Positions 12,779 to 23,655 of a DNA stretch of 64,000 nucleotides are shown here, piece after piece. The notes under the pieces are model-generated. The model had not been told where the DNA came from. It saw nothing but the letters and a program-made list of their open reading frames with translations, and did no database searches. Origin of the DNA: Corynespora cassiicola (Eukaryota; Ascomycota; Dothideomycetes; Pleosporales; Corynesporascaceae); contig JAEUWY010000013.1 of assembly GCA_022059125.1 (NCBI GenBank), positions 124,001 through 188,000 of the forward strand, given 5' to 3'. A program made the position numbers and the translations under genes. Position 1 is the stretch's first letter. Each line of letters begins with the position of its first letter.

Positions 12779-15700
12779 GTGTTTGGTCGTGTACGATGTG
12801 TCGCCTTTCTTCGGGTATGTTTTCTTTGATTACCCCTGTGTAGTAGTGGAGGTGATTTCGTCTTCGGCTTTCCTTGAGTAGTCGCTGACAGTTCTTCAGG
12901 TTTCGTTCTGGTTCCCAAGTGTTTTCCGAATCTGGGTATCCTTTCCATTTGACCAACCATTCCTGTGCGAAGTGGTTGTCGCGGAATTCGTCTCGTCCTA
13001 TCTCGCGGTAGCCTACTAGCGCTTCTACTTCGAATTCGACTTCTTCTTCCGTCTCGTAATGGAAGTGTTCTTGGACTGGTGTTTCGGCGTCGGCAGGTTC
13101 CAATAGTGACACATGGAACACTGGGTGTATTCTAGCATTGGCAGGGAGTTGGAGTTTATAGTTGACTGGTCCCTTTCGTTCTAGAATCAAAAATGGTCCG
13201 ACCTTGACGTGATCCAATTTCTTGCTTGGTCGTGTCGTTCGAAGATTTTTCGTGAGAAGATACACTTTATCCCCCCTCTTTAGCTGAGGTGCCATTTTTC
13301 GTTTCTGGTTGACATAAGAAATGGTCTTGCGTTGTGCTGTCTCGATATTCTTTCGTAATTGTTCGTGAAGTTCTCGTAATTCTCCCGATTTGTCCATTGC
13401 TTGACTTGCAACTGGCTTGATTCGTTCTTCCTTAATCCTTGGTAATAGGAGATTTGGGTGTGTCCCGTGTAATGCATAATAAGGAGATTGCTTCGTCGTT
13501 ACTGATTCTCTGTTGTTGAATGCGAGTTGTGCCATGGGTAGTAGTGATACCCAATTATTTTGTTTTTGGTTGCTATACATCCGTAGGTATGTTTTCATGG
13601 TCTGGTTTGTTCTTTCTGTTTGACCGTCTGTCTGTGGATGGTATGCCGTTGATAATTTTCTTTTAATTCCGATGGCTGACATCAGTGTCGTCCAGTAGTT
13701 TGATGTGAAGAGTTTGTCTCTGTCGCTGATGATTGATTGAGGCAATCCGTGATACCTAACTACGCGATCCAGAATAACCTGTGCTAGTTCCGGCGCAGTG
13801 TAGTTGTCTCTAAATGGAATCATTTCTGCGTATTTCGTGAATCTGTCCACAACCACTAGGATGGCATTGTAGGGTACTCTGGAAACCGGGTCGTGAGACG
13901 TTGGTAATCCGGTGACAAAGTCCATAGCAATGTCTGTCCATGGTTTGTCTGGTATTTCTACAGCTTGTAGTTCTCCATATTGAGCGTGTGTACTGTGCTT
14001 GTTCTTTTGACATGTTGTGCATTTCTTGATGAACTTCGCTACTTTGTCTTTCAATCCAGGGATGTCGTACGTTCGTTGTATCAGTTTGATCGTTTGTTCG
14101 ACACCTGGGTGTCCGTGCAACGGATCTTCGTGATACTGCTGGATGATGGTTTGATGAAGTTCTTCTGGTACTTGTTGATGTACTGTCATGATAAGATTGA
14201 TGCTGCGTGCTGGCCCTAAAGTGCCGTCTGGCGCTTGCTTGAGGATAGCAGCTTCGTTCGTTGACTTGGTTCCTGCGATGTCCGTCCTTCGACTCAGAGC
14301 ATCTGCTCTTCCATTTTCTTTGCCTGGTGTGTAGACAATCTTGAATTTGTACTGTCCTAGTTCTTCACTCCATCTGGTATGTCGTCGGTCTAATGGTTTG
14401 GTTGTCGTGAATGTCATTAGATTCTTGTGGTCCGAGTATACCGTGAGTTCTGAACAGCTTTCTGCGTAGATTCTCCAATGCTTGAGAGAGTCTATGATGG
14501 CAAGTAATTCCTTGTCGTGAACATCGTAGTTTTCTTCAGCTCCGCTGAACTTTCTCGAATAGTAGGCAATCGGGTGCCATTTGCCTTCTTTTTCTTGACT
14601 GATGCATGCTCCCATTGCTAGGTCTGATGCGTCTGTTTCCATGCGTAAGGGTTTTCCACTGGTGAAAGATATGAGAACCGGTGGTGATATGCTTGCTTCT
14701 TTGAGTGTCTCAAAGGCTTGTTGTTGGTCTGTATCCCACTTAAATGGTACATCTTTTCTTGTTAATTTGGTGAGTGGTAGTGCCTTTTCTGAGTAGTGAT
14801 CGATGAACTGCCTGTTGAAGTTGCAGAATCCTAAGAAGGATTGTATGTCCTTGACGTTCTTTGGCGTAGGCCAGTTCTTGACTACTTCAATTTTCTTTGG
14901 ACTGATCTTGACTCCGTGTCTTCCCACAATGTGTCCTAAGAATTCAACTTCTTCTTTGTGGAATTCACATTTCTCTGGTTTGAGTCGTAGTCCTGCTTTT
15001 CCCAAACATTCCAGTACTGTTCGTACGTGCTGGACGTGTTCCTTGAGGTCCTTGGAAAAGACTAGGATGTCATCTAGGTATGCGATGACGAATATGTCTA
15101 GGTGTGCTCTCAACACGTTGTTGATGAGTGCCTGACATGTCGCAGGTGCGTTGGTAAGACCGAATGGCATTACAAGATATTCATAGTGCCCATACCGCGT
15201 CCGGAATGCCGTCTTCCATTCTTCACCTTTCTTCATGCGTATCAAGTTGTACGCGCCTCGGAGATCTAAGGCTGTAAATATCTGTGCTCCAGATAGCCTA
15301 TCTCTGAGCTCTTGAATGTTCGGTAGTGGATATCTGTTCTTGATCGTGATGTTGTTGAGTTTCCTAAAATCCACACATAACCGTAGGGATCCATCTTTCT
15401 TGGGAACAAAGATGATCGGGTATCCCGCCTCTGACGTTGATTCGCGTATGAATCCTTTCTTGAGGTTTTCATCGAGGTATGCTCGTAACGATACGAGTTC
15501 TTTTTCCGTTAGACTGTAGATGGGCTCGAAAGTCGGATGCTTTCCTTCCTGAAGGGCTATTTCGCAGTCCCAGGGCTGATGCTTAGGTAACGCTCTGTCG
15601 TCTACCTCTTCTCGAAAGAGTGGTTCCCATTTGCTGTACTCTTCGGGGATTACAGGAGTTGCGCGAGTTGTCTCCAAATCTCTCACTTCTTTGTCCGGTG

Positions 15701-16250
15701 GCTCCTTGTCGGATCTGGTGGAGTCGACCTTTCTTCTTGAAAGCGTCTTAGTCGATCCCTTGCTGCCTATGTTATTCAGCGTGATCTCATCTACCATCGA
15801 ACGCTGCCGATGCGTAGGTCCCGATGCGATGGCGCACTCGCATCCTATGAACGAAAGCTTCTTTTTCGCCCAGTCGATATATGGGTTATGCTTTCTGAAC
15901 CATGGAAGTCCTAAAATGACGTCGTGGATGGCCGTGCCCATGATGTCGAAGGAGATCTCTTCCTGGTGTCCCTGGATGTCCATGATGGTCGTGGCTTCTT
16001 GATCCATCAATGCTTTTCCTGGCATCTTCCTTCCAGTTGCCGTGTGGAGGAAATAGGGTCGCTCGTGGGCATGCGTTCTTGCCTTACTACGCTTTACAGC
16101 CTGCTGTGAAAGGTAGTTGCGCTGAGCCCCTGTGTCTAATAATGCCTTCATCCAGTATCCATTAAGCTTGACAGGTAGCTTGACTAAGTTCTCTGAGTTG
16201 GTAGCGCACAATGCCTTGGGTCGATCCCAGGCGCTAAGTGCTGTCCTAAA
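12720..16250 (-). CDS. pol: Pol polyprotein of the chromovirus (protease, RT, RNase H, integrase, chromodomain)
   Basis: The frame has no ATG near its start: the first start-like codon is TTG at 16211, and the frame is entered from gag by -1 frameshifting near 16247-16253. Numbering from 16211, the aspartic protease motif DTGA is at about 26-29, the RT catalytic YLDD at 378-381, and the RNase H TDAS near 526-529. Next come an HHCC integrase zinc finger and the integrase catalytic core (MDF..., ISDRD..., and E in [10 protein letters not shown]). Last is a chromodomain at about 1058-1115 ([17 protein letters not shown]). The chromodomain places the element among chromoviruses and would direct integration to particular chromatin. 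The frame is uninterrupted over 3.5 kb, so the protein is probably functional. Confidence 0.95.
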   Translation of the reverse strand, partial: FRTALSAWDRPKALCATNSENLVKLPVKLNGYWMKALLDTGAQRNYLSQQAVKRSKARTHAHERPYFLHTATGRKMPGKALMDQEATTIMDIQGHQEEISFDIMGTAIHDVILGLPWFRKHNPYIDWAKKKLSFIGCECAIASGPTHRQRSMVDEITLNNIGSKGSTKTLSRRKVDSTRSDKEPPDKEVRDLETTRATPVIPEEYSKWEPLFREEVDDRALPKHQPWDCEIALQEGKHPTFEPIYSLTEKELVSLRAYLDENLKKGFIRESTSEAGYPIIFVPKKDGSLRLCVDFRKLNNITIKNRYPLPNIQELRDRLSGAQIFTALDLRGAYNLIRMKKGEEWKTAFRTRYGHYEYLVMPFGLTNAPATCQALINNVLRAHLDIFVIAYLDDILVFSKDLKEHVQHVRTVLECLGKAGLRLKPEKCEFHKEEVEFLGHIVGRHGVKISPKKIEVVKNWPTPKNVKDIQSFLGFCNFNRQFIDHYSEKALPLTKLTRKDVPFKWDTDQQQAFETLKEASISPPVLISFTSGKPLRMETDASDLAMGACISQEKEGKWHPIAYYSRKFSGAEENYDVHDKELLAIIDSLKHWRIYAESCSELTVYSDHKNLMTFTTTKPLDRRHTRWSEELGQYKFKIVYTPGKENGRADALSRRTDIAGTKSTNEAAILKQAPDGTLGPARSINLIMTVHQQVPEELHQTIIQQYHEDPLHGHPGVEQTIKLIQRTYDIPGLKDKVAKFIKKCTTCQKNKHSTHAQYGELQAVEIPDKPWTDIAMDFVTGLPTSHDPVSRVPYNAILVVVDRFTKYAEMIPFRDNYTAPELAQVILDRVVRYHGLPQSIISDRDKLFTSNYWTTLMSAIGIKRKLSTAYHPQTDGQTERTNQTMKTYLRMYSNQKQNNWVSLLPMAQLAFNNRESVTTKQSPYYALHGTHPNLLLPRIKEERIKPVASQAMDKSGELRELHEQLRKNIETAQRKTISYVNQKRKMAPQLKRGDKVYLLTKNLRTTRPSKKLDHVKVGPFLILERKGPVNYKLQLPANARIHPVFHVSLLEPADAETPVQEHFHYETEEEVEFEVEALVGYREIGRDEFRDNHFAQEWLVKWKGYPDSENTWEPERNLKNCQRLLKESRRRNHLHYYTGVIKENIPEERRHIVHDQTLRDQRTTRVLPRSCRENPR

Positions 16251-18178
16251 AAAGACTCGTTGCTGAATCCATACAAGCGTTTCTCATTCCAGTGACGTTC
16301 GCAATCATCGTGTAAGCATGTTTGCCAGAGATCTTGCGTACATCTCCTGTTGACTAGCATGTTCGTTGCGAGTTCTTCAGCTTCGTTCATCCCGGGGAAA
16401 TGTTGTGATTGTCGTTTGTCCCATAGGTGAGTGTCGCATACATGTGTCTCGCAGTCGAACCATTGATGTTTGCATTCGCGTGGTTTGGATGGAAACCAGT
16501 TTGCGGCCATCTTGTCCGAGTAGTGGATTTGACATTGGTCTTCTCGACAAGAGGTCCATGAGTAAGTTACGTGTTTTGGATTCCTTGGGTCTAGGTAGTA
16601 TTGCAGTTCTTGCGTGTTTCGGCTTCGTAGAGGACTTGGAACCGTGTTTGGTTCGCTGTCAGGGTCTGGTAAAACTCCCAGTTTGATTCCTGAATCTGGT
16701 TGATTGACTCGTTCCCATGCCTTGGAACTGCGTCGTTGTCGGCGTTCCTCTGGGTCTTGATTTTCTTTGTCTGAGTCATTGTGCCTCTTTGTCCGTTTGC
16801 GCGTTACAGGTGATTCTTCCCGCCATGCGGGCGTTCTTGTCGAATCTCTCCTGTGTTCCTTAAGAGCTTCGGCCAATTCTTGTATTTCTTCGAGGTCCTT
16901 GTTCATCCTGAATCGTGCGAGTTCGGGTGGCGTGCTGCCATCGCTGTTTCTTTCGAACTCGTAACTGGCGTCGCTTAGATAGTCTTCGTGATCGTGTGCT
17001 TCGCGAAAGGCTTCTTCTTCCTCGGGGCTAGGTCCTTCAAATTTGACTTCTTTAAGGATGCTCCTAGGCTCCGTTTGAGTGCCTTTGTCTTGATACTGAA
17101 CACAATCGAAGAATCCCTCCGTTTCTCCATGTCGCAGTGGTTCGCTGTCGCAGATGAATCCCGTTTTCTGGAATCTGTCTACGACGACTTTCCATTCATC
17201 GTCTGCGTCGGATTCGTCATCCGGAGTGGTTTGCAATACATTTAGCTGTCGAACGACCTTGTTCTTTGATCGACAGTCTCTTGCGATGTGGCCTGTCTTT
17301 CCACACGCGTAGCAAGTTATAGCCTTGCCTTTAGGCTTGTCGTTTCTCTTTTTGTTACCTCCTCGTCCCGCTTCCTGGATATTACCGAGGACCATTGGTT
17401 CGTCACCATAGGTGTCACGAGTGAGATGCGTTACCTTGCGTTCAACTCGTTTACCGGTGTTGGCGTTGTAGTACCCTTTGCCATAGCTTGGTTTGGTACG
17501 TTGTCGGTATCGTGGGTTTTGGTCCTGGCGTAATTCCATACGCAGTTCGTACAGTTTCTGATCGATGTCGATGGACTCATTTATAAGTTGTTCAAGCGTG
17601 TCGAGCTGAGCTCCAGAACGCATGAGTTCTTCTTTGACGTTGGGTTTGAGTCCTTGGCGGTACATCGTCATAAGTGCCTTGTCATCCCATTCCGTGAGGA
17701 TCGACAGTTGCTGAAATTCGTTGGCGTAGTCAGCAGCTGAAGCCCGTTGTTTGAGATGTTGGATGTCTCGTCCGGCAATTGTATCCTTGTTGGCGATTCC
17801 GAAGACTTGTTTGATCTTCTCCTTGAATTCATCGAAATCCTCCATCCATTCGTTGACGTCGTCGTTGGCTTCGCCGTCCTTGTACTTGATGAGAGCTGGT
17901 TTGATCCATTGAAGTGCTTTGCCTCTCATGTACGTGGCTGCGAACATGACGCGTTTCTTTTCCTTAACGTTTCCACCTTGGAAGTCGAAGAACAAGTCGA
18001 GCTGCAAGAGCCAGTCTTCGAGCTTGCTTCGTTCTCCATGGTAGAGGTCAGGTGTTGCTACTTTGATAGAATTGTTGTCTGCCGTGTTAGGTTGTACGAT
18101 TGCACCAGTAGTGGCCTTAGCACCAACAGTGCTACTGGTTGGGGTTGAGGGTGCGCGTGATCCTGAAGTGGTACTCAT
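16184..18178 (-). CDS. gag: Gag protein of the chromovirus, 664 aa, with C-terminal Cys/His repeats
   Basis: The ATG at 18178 lies 18 nt inside the 5' LTR. The N-terminal half has a retrotransposon capsid-like region (about 90-240, including the WIKPAL block). A CCHC zinc knuckle follows at 289-302 ([14 protein letters not shown]), normally used for RNA packaging. Beyond it is an unusually long extension of about 360 residues, first acidic and basic disordered sequence. It then holds three similar units, W-x2-C-x4-C-x2-H-x3-K, starting at W541, W573 and W618. The last unit ends just before the frameshift site, so the extension sits between the nucleocapsid part and protease in the Gag-Pol fusion. 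The function of the repeats is unknown; zinc binding is an inference. Confidence 0.93.
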   Translation of the reverse strand: MSTTSGSRAPSTPTSSTVGAKATTGAIVQPNTADNNSIKVATPDLYHGERSKLEDWLLQLDLFFDFQGGNVKEKKRVMFAATYMRGKALQWIKPALIKYKDGEANDDVNEWMEDFDEFKEKIKQVFGIANKDTIAGRDIQHLKQRASAADYANEFQQLSILTEWDDKALMTMYRQGLKPNVKEELMRSGAQLDTLEQLINESIDIDQKLYELRMELRQDQNPRYRQRTKPSYGKGYYNANTGKRVERKVTHLTRDTYGDEPMVLGNIQEAGRGGNKKRNDKPKGKAITCYACGKTGHIARDCRSKNKVVRQLNVLQTTPDDESDADDEWKVVVDRFQKTGFICDSEPLRHGETEGFFDCVQYQDKGTQTEPRSILKEVKFEGPSPEEEEAFREAHDHEDYLSDASYEFERNSDGSTPPELARFRMNKDLEEIQELAEALKEHRRDSTRTPAWREESPVTRKRTKRHNDSDKENQDPEERRQRRSSKAWERVNQPDSGIKLGVLPDPDSEPNTVPSPLRSRNTQELQYYLDPRNPKHVTYSWTSCREDQCQIHYSDKMAANWFPSKPRECKHQWFDCETHVCDTHLWDKRQSQHFPGMNEAEELATNMLVNRRCTQDLWQTCLHDDCERHWNEKRLYGFSNESFLGQHLAPGIDPRHCALPTQRT
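16247..16253 (-). promoter_or_regulatory. -1 ribosomal frameshift heptamer T TTT TTA
   Basis: On the minus strand, gag reads TCT TTT TTA GGA, so the heptamer is in the correct phase (X XXY YYZ) for -1 slippage. The pol frame is exactly -1 relative to gag, overlaps it here, and has no ATG of its own. A potential stem (GCCT-GGG pairing with CCC-A-AGGC around ATCGA) begins about 14 nt downstream. The heptamer and frames are direct readings; slippage itself is inferred. Confidence 0.8.
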
Positions 18179-18186
18179 CTTGAAGG

Positions 18187-18194
18187 GTGTTCAC
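18187..18194 (-). promoter_or_regulatory. Putative self-priming primer-binding site
   Basis: Two bases inside the 5' LTR, the minus strand reads GTGAACAC. Its exact complement GTGTTCAC lies in the LTR (plus coordinates 18386-18393), about 25-30 nt downstream of a TATA-like box (18418-18426), where the transcript would start. This is the arrangement of Tf1-type self-primed elements, where the 5' end of the mRNA folds back as primer. I did not recognise a tRNA 3' end match. The 8-bp pairing is shorter than the 11 bp known in Tf1. Confidence 0.55.
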
Positions 18195-18196
18195 AA

Positions 18197-18566
18197 TGTT
18201 AAGGCTGTGCTACAGGCTATGAGCGAGGCTAGGGAGCAAGTAGCTGCTTGGGTTGATTCTCGGGGATAAGTACTGGTAGGGTCACGTGAGTGAAACGATG
18301 TGCGATATGCTGTACGGGTCTCCGTGTTGGCAGATAGAGCACGATAGGTTGATAGTCAATTCCAAACGATAGATTTGCTAACAAGGTGAACACAATTGTA
18401 GAGTACAATTGTGTGGACTATATACATGTGCCTGAGGCTTCTGCTCAGTACTGCTCAGTTGCTCAGTACTGCTGAGCGGACTGATCAACTGAGCACGTCA
18501 CGTGACCAGCCATGGCGGTGCGACCCTGTCGGCCCCGTCATTGGCCCACGTTTGTGGCTCATAACA
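18197..18566 (-). repeat. 5' LTR of the chromovirus, 370 bp
   Basis: This LTR is identical by eye to 11756-12125. In the element's direction it contains a CACGTG pair, GCTCAGT/ACTGAGC clusters, a TATA-like box (18418-18426) and then an ACAATTGT inverted pair. The expected transcription start is near 18393-18396. This copy would promote gag-pol transcription. Confidence 0.95.
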
Positions 18567-18571
18567 CGCAG
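18567..18571. repeat. Target-site duplication CGCAG, right
   Basis: It matches 11751-11755 exactly. Sequence beyond it continues the TIR transposon X, as judged from the uninterrupted related copy at about 19598-20035. Confidence 0.9.
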
Positions 18572-18977
18572 GTTAACATTTTTAAAGAAAACTAACAAAG
18601 CTACTATATAGTATATAAAGTAAAAAAAAAGTAAATTTAGTGTAAAAAACTTTAATAAAAACTAAAAAAACTAAAATTATAATTTAAAAAAATATTAAAA
18701 AGTAATTAAATAAAAAGAAATATAAAAAAGTAGTTTATTTTAGTAGCAGCTAGTAGTTAAAAACGCGCTGTACACTCTATAAAAAATAAAAATATAATTT
18801 TTATATATATAAAATAACAGTATAACTACTATAGTTACTTTTTATATTAAGTTATTATAGTATTTTTTTAAAGTAGTTAAGTAGGTGGTTACGCACGCGT
18901 TAAAGCAGTTAGAAAATAGCTTACTCGCTTATATAGCTCGCTCGCTTATATAGCTCGCTCGCTTATAGTTTATATTA

Positions 18978-19595
18978 ATAAAAAAAAATTTAATTACTAT
19001 ATACTGTTAGTTTAAAAACTTTATTTAAATAAGTTATATTATTATATTTCTAGTACTTTAGTAGTAGAACGGGCTTTTTTAACTTTTTAAAAAACATTTT
19101 CTATAACACTATAATTAAATATATATATATTTATATTTATATTATAAAGCGTTTTTTTAAATTTTTCTACGTTCTCTAGTATAACTTTACTATATTTTAG
19201 CTTACTTTATTTTTAAAAGCTTTTAAAAAGTATTTTTTAACTTTAAAAATTTAATTTTAAATTAAACTAATTAATTTAAAATAGTTTTAAATATATTAGC
19301 AGCTTCTTAAAATTAGTTACTATAAATAAAATTTAATATATTTATACTGTTTTCTATAAGTTTTTAATACAGACTTTTACTATAATATATTTATAAATAG
19401 TATAGTTTAATTTATTACAAAATAGTAAAATAATATCTAAAATAAACTCTAAAGCTAATTTTTATTTTTTTATTATTAATACTAAAAAAATATTTAACTG
19501 TGTACTATTATCTACTACAGTATTTAATTTTATTAATATACTAATTCTTATAGTAACTAATAATAGCGTTAGTTTTTTTATATTTATTATCTGTT
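18978..19595 (-). pseudogene. RIP-degraded gypsy copy B, second part
   Basis: From about 19180 to 19560 this parallels 3570-3950 of copy A. It continues gypsy copy B, which was interrupted at 10294 by transposon X. Together the parts show a three-level nest: old gypsy copy, then TIR transposon, then live chromovirus. Confidence 0.5.
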
Positions 19596-19597
19596 TT

Positions 19598-20035
19598 AAA
19601 AGTGCTGTAATACTAATTTATAAAATTATATTACTTTATACGCAGGTTAAAAATTTTAAAAAAACTAATAAAACTACTATATAGCGTATAAAGTAAAAAA
19701 AAAAACAGATTTAGAATAAAATTTTTTAATAAAAACTAAAAAAGCTAAAATTATAGTTTAAGAAAATATTAAAAAGTAATTAAATAAAAAAGTATAAAAA
19801 AGTAGTTTATTTTAGTAGTAGCTGGTAGTTAAAAGCGCGCTGTATACGTTATAAAAAGTAAAATTATAACTTTTATATATATAAAAAAACAGTATAGCTA
19901 CTTTAGTTATTTTTTATATTAAGTTATTATAGTATTTTTTTTAAAATAGTTAAGTAGGTAGTTACGCGCGCGCTGAAGTACTTAAAAATAGCTAATTTAC
20001 TTATATAGCTAACTTATTTATAAATTACGTTAAAT
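19598..20035. repeat. Second copy of transposon X (right part), without the chromovirus
   Basis: The sequence across 19598-19700 matches the left flank (11707-11755) joined directly to the right flank (18567 onward) of the chromovirus. It therefore shows the empty site with one CGCAG. The right terminus near 20030 has the TTACGTTAA-type end of the X family. It is truncated on the left. Confidence 0.6.
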
Positions 20036-20736
20036 TATATATATACTAAGTTTTATAAAATTTTATAGTTTTATAAAATATTTTTATCAAACTATAAAAT
20101 TTATAAAACGCTAAGTAATAAATTTTAAAAATTTTATACTAAGTTTTTTTTAGTATTAATATTTTTATAAAACTGTTATATAACTTATTTTAGCTTAGCA
20201 GAATAATAAGTATTTATTATTAGTATTTATTATTAATTATTTTTTAAAAGTGTTATCTGCGCCACCTACTATTTTAAATATATAATATAATTTATTTTTT
20301 TAGTTTAATATATTTATAAGCTAATTTAATATTATCACGCAGTGCTGTTTATTATTATACTTATAAGATTTTTTTAATATTTAGAGTATTATTATAATAG
20401 TTACTTACAAGCGTTATAGAAAAAATAATTTAATTTATAAACTATTATTATTAAGTAAAAAATATAAAAACTGTAAGTACGTAGGCTATTAGTTATATAT
20501 ACTAATTAATATTTTACTTTTTAACTTTTCTAAAATTTATTCTAAAATAAATAAGCTAGGAAAAAAAACAACTAAAACTATTTAAAAAAAAAAATATTTA
20601 GCTAAAGCTATTTTAGCGCAGAAATATAATATATATTTTAAACTAAAATATTTATAGAAATAAAAAAAGTTTTTTTTAAAAAAAAAGTAAAAGTTATTTA
20701 ACGCAGATTTAAAATTTATAGAAAAAGTAAAACTGT

Positions 20737-20790
20737 TAAAAATACTAAAAATACTAAAAATACTAAAAATACTAAAAATACTAAAAATAC
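20737..20790. repeat. Tandem repeat, six copies of a 9-mer
   Basis: Six perfect head-to-tail copies of TAAAAATAC occur in an AT-rich region. They lie just upstream of a degraded chromovirus copy, in the part where the intact element carries its antisense ORF. Confidence 0.9.
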
Positions 20791-21342
20791 TAAATTAAAA
20801 AGTAGTTTTAATAAATTTTAAAGTTTTTACTAATACTGCAGCTGTAAACTAGTTTTTTTTTTAATTTTTTAAACTTTTTAATAGTTATTTTATACTATTA
20901 AATCTCTAATTACTTTTAAAAAAAATAATATATAAGTTCTTTTATTTTAATTCTATAAAGTAATAAATAATTTTTTTTTAAATATTTTTTTAGTAGTTAC
21001 TAACAGTTTTACAGGTTCTTTTCTAGTTTTTAAATATTTTCTAAATTAAAGTATTTTTTTTATTTAACTAGAAAATTTTAAATAAACTGTTTGATTTAAA
21101 AAAAATTTTATTTAATTTTGTAATAGTTAAGTAGTACTTTAATTTTAAATTTAACTTTTTTTTCTATTTTATAATAAAAGTTTTTTTAAACTAGTATTTT
21201 AGCGTTAGCAGATTCTAATAGTAATATATAAAATACTAAGTATATTTTAGTATTAGTAGAAAGTTAGAGTTTATAGTTAACTAGTTTTTTTATTCTAAAA
21301 TCAAAAATAGTCTAATTTTAATATAATTTAATTTTTTACTTA

Positions 21343-23399
21343 CAGTAGGGTAACACGAAAAAAACTCCCTCTAAAAATAGTAATTTTTAAACATTAATAA
21401 CTTTTTAACTAGACTAGCTATTAAAATAAAAAAAAATGAATTTAATAGAAATTTATTAGGGTTTTAATATTATAATTAAAAAGGTTAGAGTTTATAGCAA
21501 AGACTTAAGGTTAGAATTAAGCTTAAAGTAAAAGTAAAAAAAAATTCAAAATTAAGTGCTTAATTATTTTTTATTAACAAAATTATTTTAACTTTTTTTA
21601 TACTAGTTATATTAGGTTTATTATTTATTACGTAAGCAAAAAACTAAAGCTATAACTTTATATCTAGACTATAAAAAATTAATGTTTAAAAAATAAGGTT
21701 TTGATTATATAAGTATTATTATATAATAATAAGCTGGTTAAATTAGTATATAAATTAATATTTTGAAAATTTAAATCTGAATTTCTATTTCCTCTAAATA
21801 AATATAAGATAGAACTTTAATTTTCAGACTACGAAGAAAAAGTTAATTTTTTATTTAAAATAATACACCTATTATAACTATTTTTTATTTATCAAAGAAA
21901 TCTAAAAATAGTATATATTATACTATAAAACGAATTAATAAAAAATATATATTATTTAATAGTTTAAATAAGGCTAATAAAGAAGAAAAAAAGTAAGCTT
22001 TCTAAAAGAAATAAAAAAATTATTAATAGAGATTTAATTAGAAGCTCTAAAAAAACAAATAAAAAATATTATTTAAAAATAATATAAAAGTATTTAAAAG
22101 AAGCTTACAGAAATATTTAAAAGAAGAAAATTATAGTATAGAAATTAGTACTAAAAAGCCTTATTTAAATAAAAAAAAGTTAAAATAAAATTAAAATATA
22201 TAAAAAAAAATACAAAAAAAATTATATTTTCTAATAAGTTAGTAATAGAAAAAGGTCTAGATTCTAAACAGTAAATATATTAGAAAAAAGAAAAATAAAA
22301 GTATATGGGCTGAATTAGCTTTTAGAAAATTAAATTATAAGTAAAAAAAATATTTAAAATAATTAAAATTAATTAAAAATTAATTATAATTTTTTATTTT
22401 AATTACTTTTCTTAAAAATTTTATACTTATTAAATTATAGCTTAAAATATTGTTATATTAGTATAGAAAGCTATTTAGATAAGAGAAAAATTAGAATTAG
22501 TATTTATTAAAATATCTAATTCTGAAAATAACTTTAATAATACTGATTATATATAAGAAGTATTAAAGCTTATTATTAAAAAATAAATAAAACCCGGTTA
22601 GTTTATACACCTTTTTTTATTTTTTATATTAAATTTAATTAATTATTAAATTATAAACTTAATATAAATACTAATTAGTTTATAAAATAGAAATTTTAAC
22701 ATAATTTAAAAATTCATACAGCTAAACTAGTTTTAAAATAGTTTTAAAAAAATAAAATTAAATTATTTAAACATTTAGTTTATAGCCCAGACTTAGCACC
22801 TATAAAAAAATCTAAACTATATTAAAAAATAATTAAAAAAATTAAATCTTAATTTATTAGGTAAAAAAAATAATAAAAAAAAACTTTATTTATAAACGCT
22901 ATAAATAAAAAATAGAATTTAATTTCACAAAAAATAATAGATAGTTATATATTATTTTTACCTAGGTGTTAGGAGGCAGTTATTAAAGCGAACGGATATT
23001 ATATAAAATATTAATAATTTAATTAATTATTAATTTATTTATATAGTTTAATTTTTTTAAATTAGTTTTGCTATTATTATTATTGTTATTTTTTAAATAA
23101 AAAAGCTATATTAGAATTTTTTGTATATCATTATATAGTATATAAGTTTATAATAATTAAATAAAAAATAAAAATTATATAATAGATAAAAAATAATCAA
23201 GCACTTAATTTTAAACTTTTTTTAAACTTTATTTTAAGCTTAATTCTAACCTTTTAATTATAATATTAAAACCCTAATAAATTTCTATTAAATTCTTTTT
23301 TTTTATTTTAATAGCTAGTCTAGTTAAAAAGTTATTAATGTTTAAAAATTGCTATTTTTAAAGGAAGTTTTTTTCGTATTACTCTACTGTAGTTATATT
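21343..23399 (+). mobile_element. Tc1/mariner-type DNA transposon relic 1, 2.06 kb
   Basis: The ends are long inverted repeats beginning CAGTAGGGTAACACG (left) and CAGTAGAGTAATACG (right, reverse complement), extending more than 130 bp. The element is flanked by TA on both sides (21341-21342 and 23400-23401). The transposase frame is broken by RIP, but near 22779-22830 the plus strand still reads as the Tc1-family block SPDLAP followed by a damaged IEN-W region. It is inserted in the chromodomain region of chromovirus copy D. Confidence 0.8.
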
Positions 23400-23465
23400 A
23401 TTTTAAAAATTTTTAAAAAAATAAATATTTTAGCTAAAATACTATTTTTAAAAACTTTATAAGTT

Positions 23466-23655
23466 TTAGCAGCGCGTTATACACTTCAAATTAAATAATT
23501 ATTAATAGCTAAAAAAATAAAAACTACAGAGACTTTTTTATAGATTAATTAGAATTTTTTAGTAGTAGTATTATAAGTGTAAGTAGTATATGCTAAAGCA
23601 GTTAGAAAGTGTGCTGCTCGCTTGTATGCGCCGCTCGCTTATAGTTTATATTAAT
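23466..23655. repeat. Inverted fragment of transposon X, left end
   Basis: It is the reverse complement of about 10297-10480 and ends with the GCTCGCTTATAGTTTATATTA terminus-type motif. Only the end is preserved. Confidence 0.5.

Larger units (their letters stand above)
11756..18566 (-). mobile_element. Intact Ty3/gypsy chromovirus, 6.8 kb
   Basis: This complete element is read on the minus strand in the order 5' LTR (18197-18566), primer-binding site, gag, pol (protease, RT, RNase H, integrase, chromodomain), a region with an antisense ORF, polypurine tract, and 3' LTR (11756-12125). The two LTRs read as identical over 370 bp, and a perfect 5-bp target-site duplication, CGCAG, flanks the element. 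Both frames are open, and base composition is balanced, in sharp contrast to the surrounding AT-rich sequence. It therefore appears recently inserted and not yet hit by RIP. The insertion site is inside TIR transposon X. Confidence 0.95.
10297..18975. mobile_element. TIR DNA transposon X, split by the chromovirus
   Basis: The left end (10297) and right end (18975) are inverted copies of a terminus reading ACGTAAAC-TATAAGCGAG, with tandem GCGAGC motifs next to it. Both ends are flanked by TA (10295-10296 and 18976-18977). Without the inserted retroelement, X is about 1.86 kb (10297-11755 plus 18572-18975). Fragments of the same family lie at about 19598-20035 (right half, without the retroelement) and 23466-23655 (left end, inverted). 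RIP has erased any transposase, so the superfamily is unknown. It is inserted in gypsy copy B. Confidence 0.55.

Noticed and set aside
18411..18611. 66-codon plus-strand frame spanning the LTR end
   Set aside because: It crosses the LTR boundary into RIP-mutated flank, so it cannot be a conserved gene.
20737..20790. CRISPR-like short repeats
   Set aside because: The units are contiguous 9-mers without spacers, in a eukaryotic AT-rich repeat. It is an ordinary tandem repeat.
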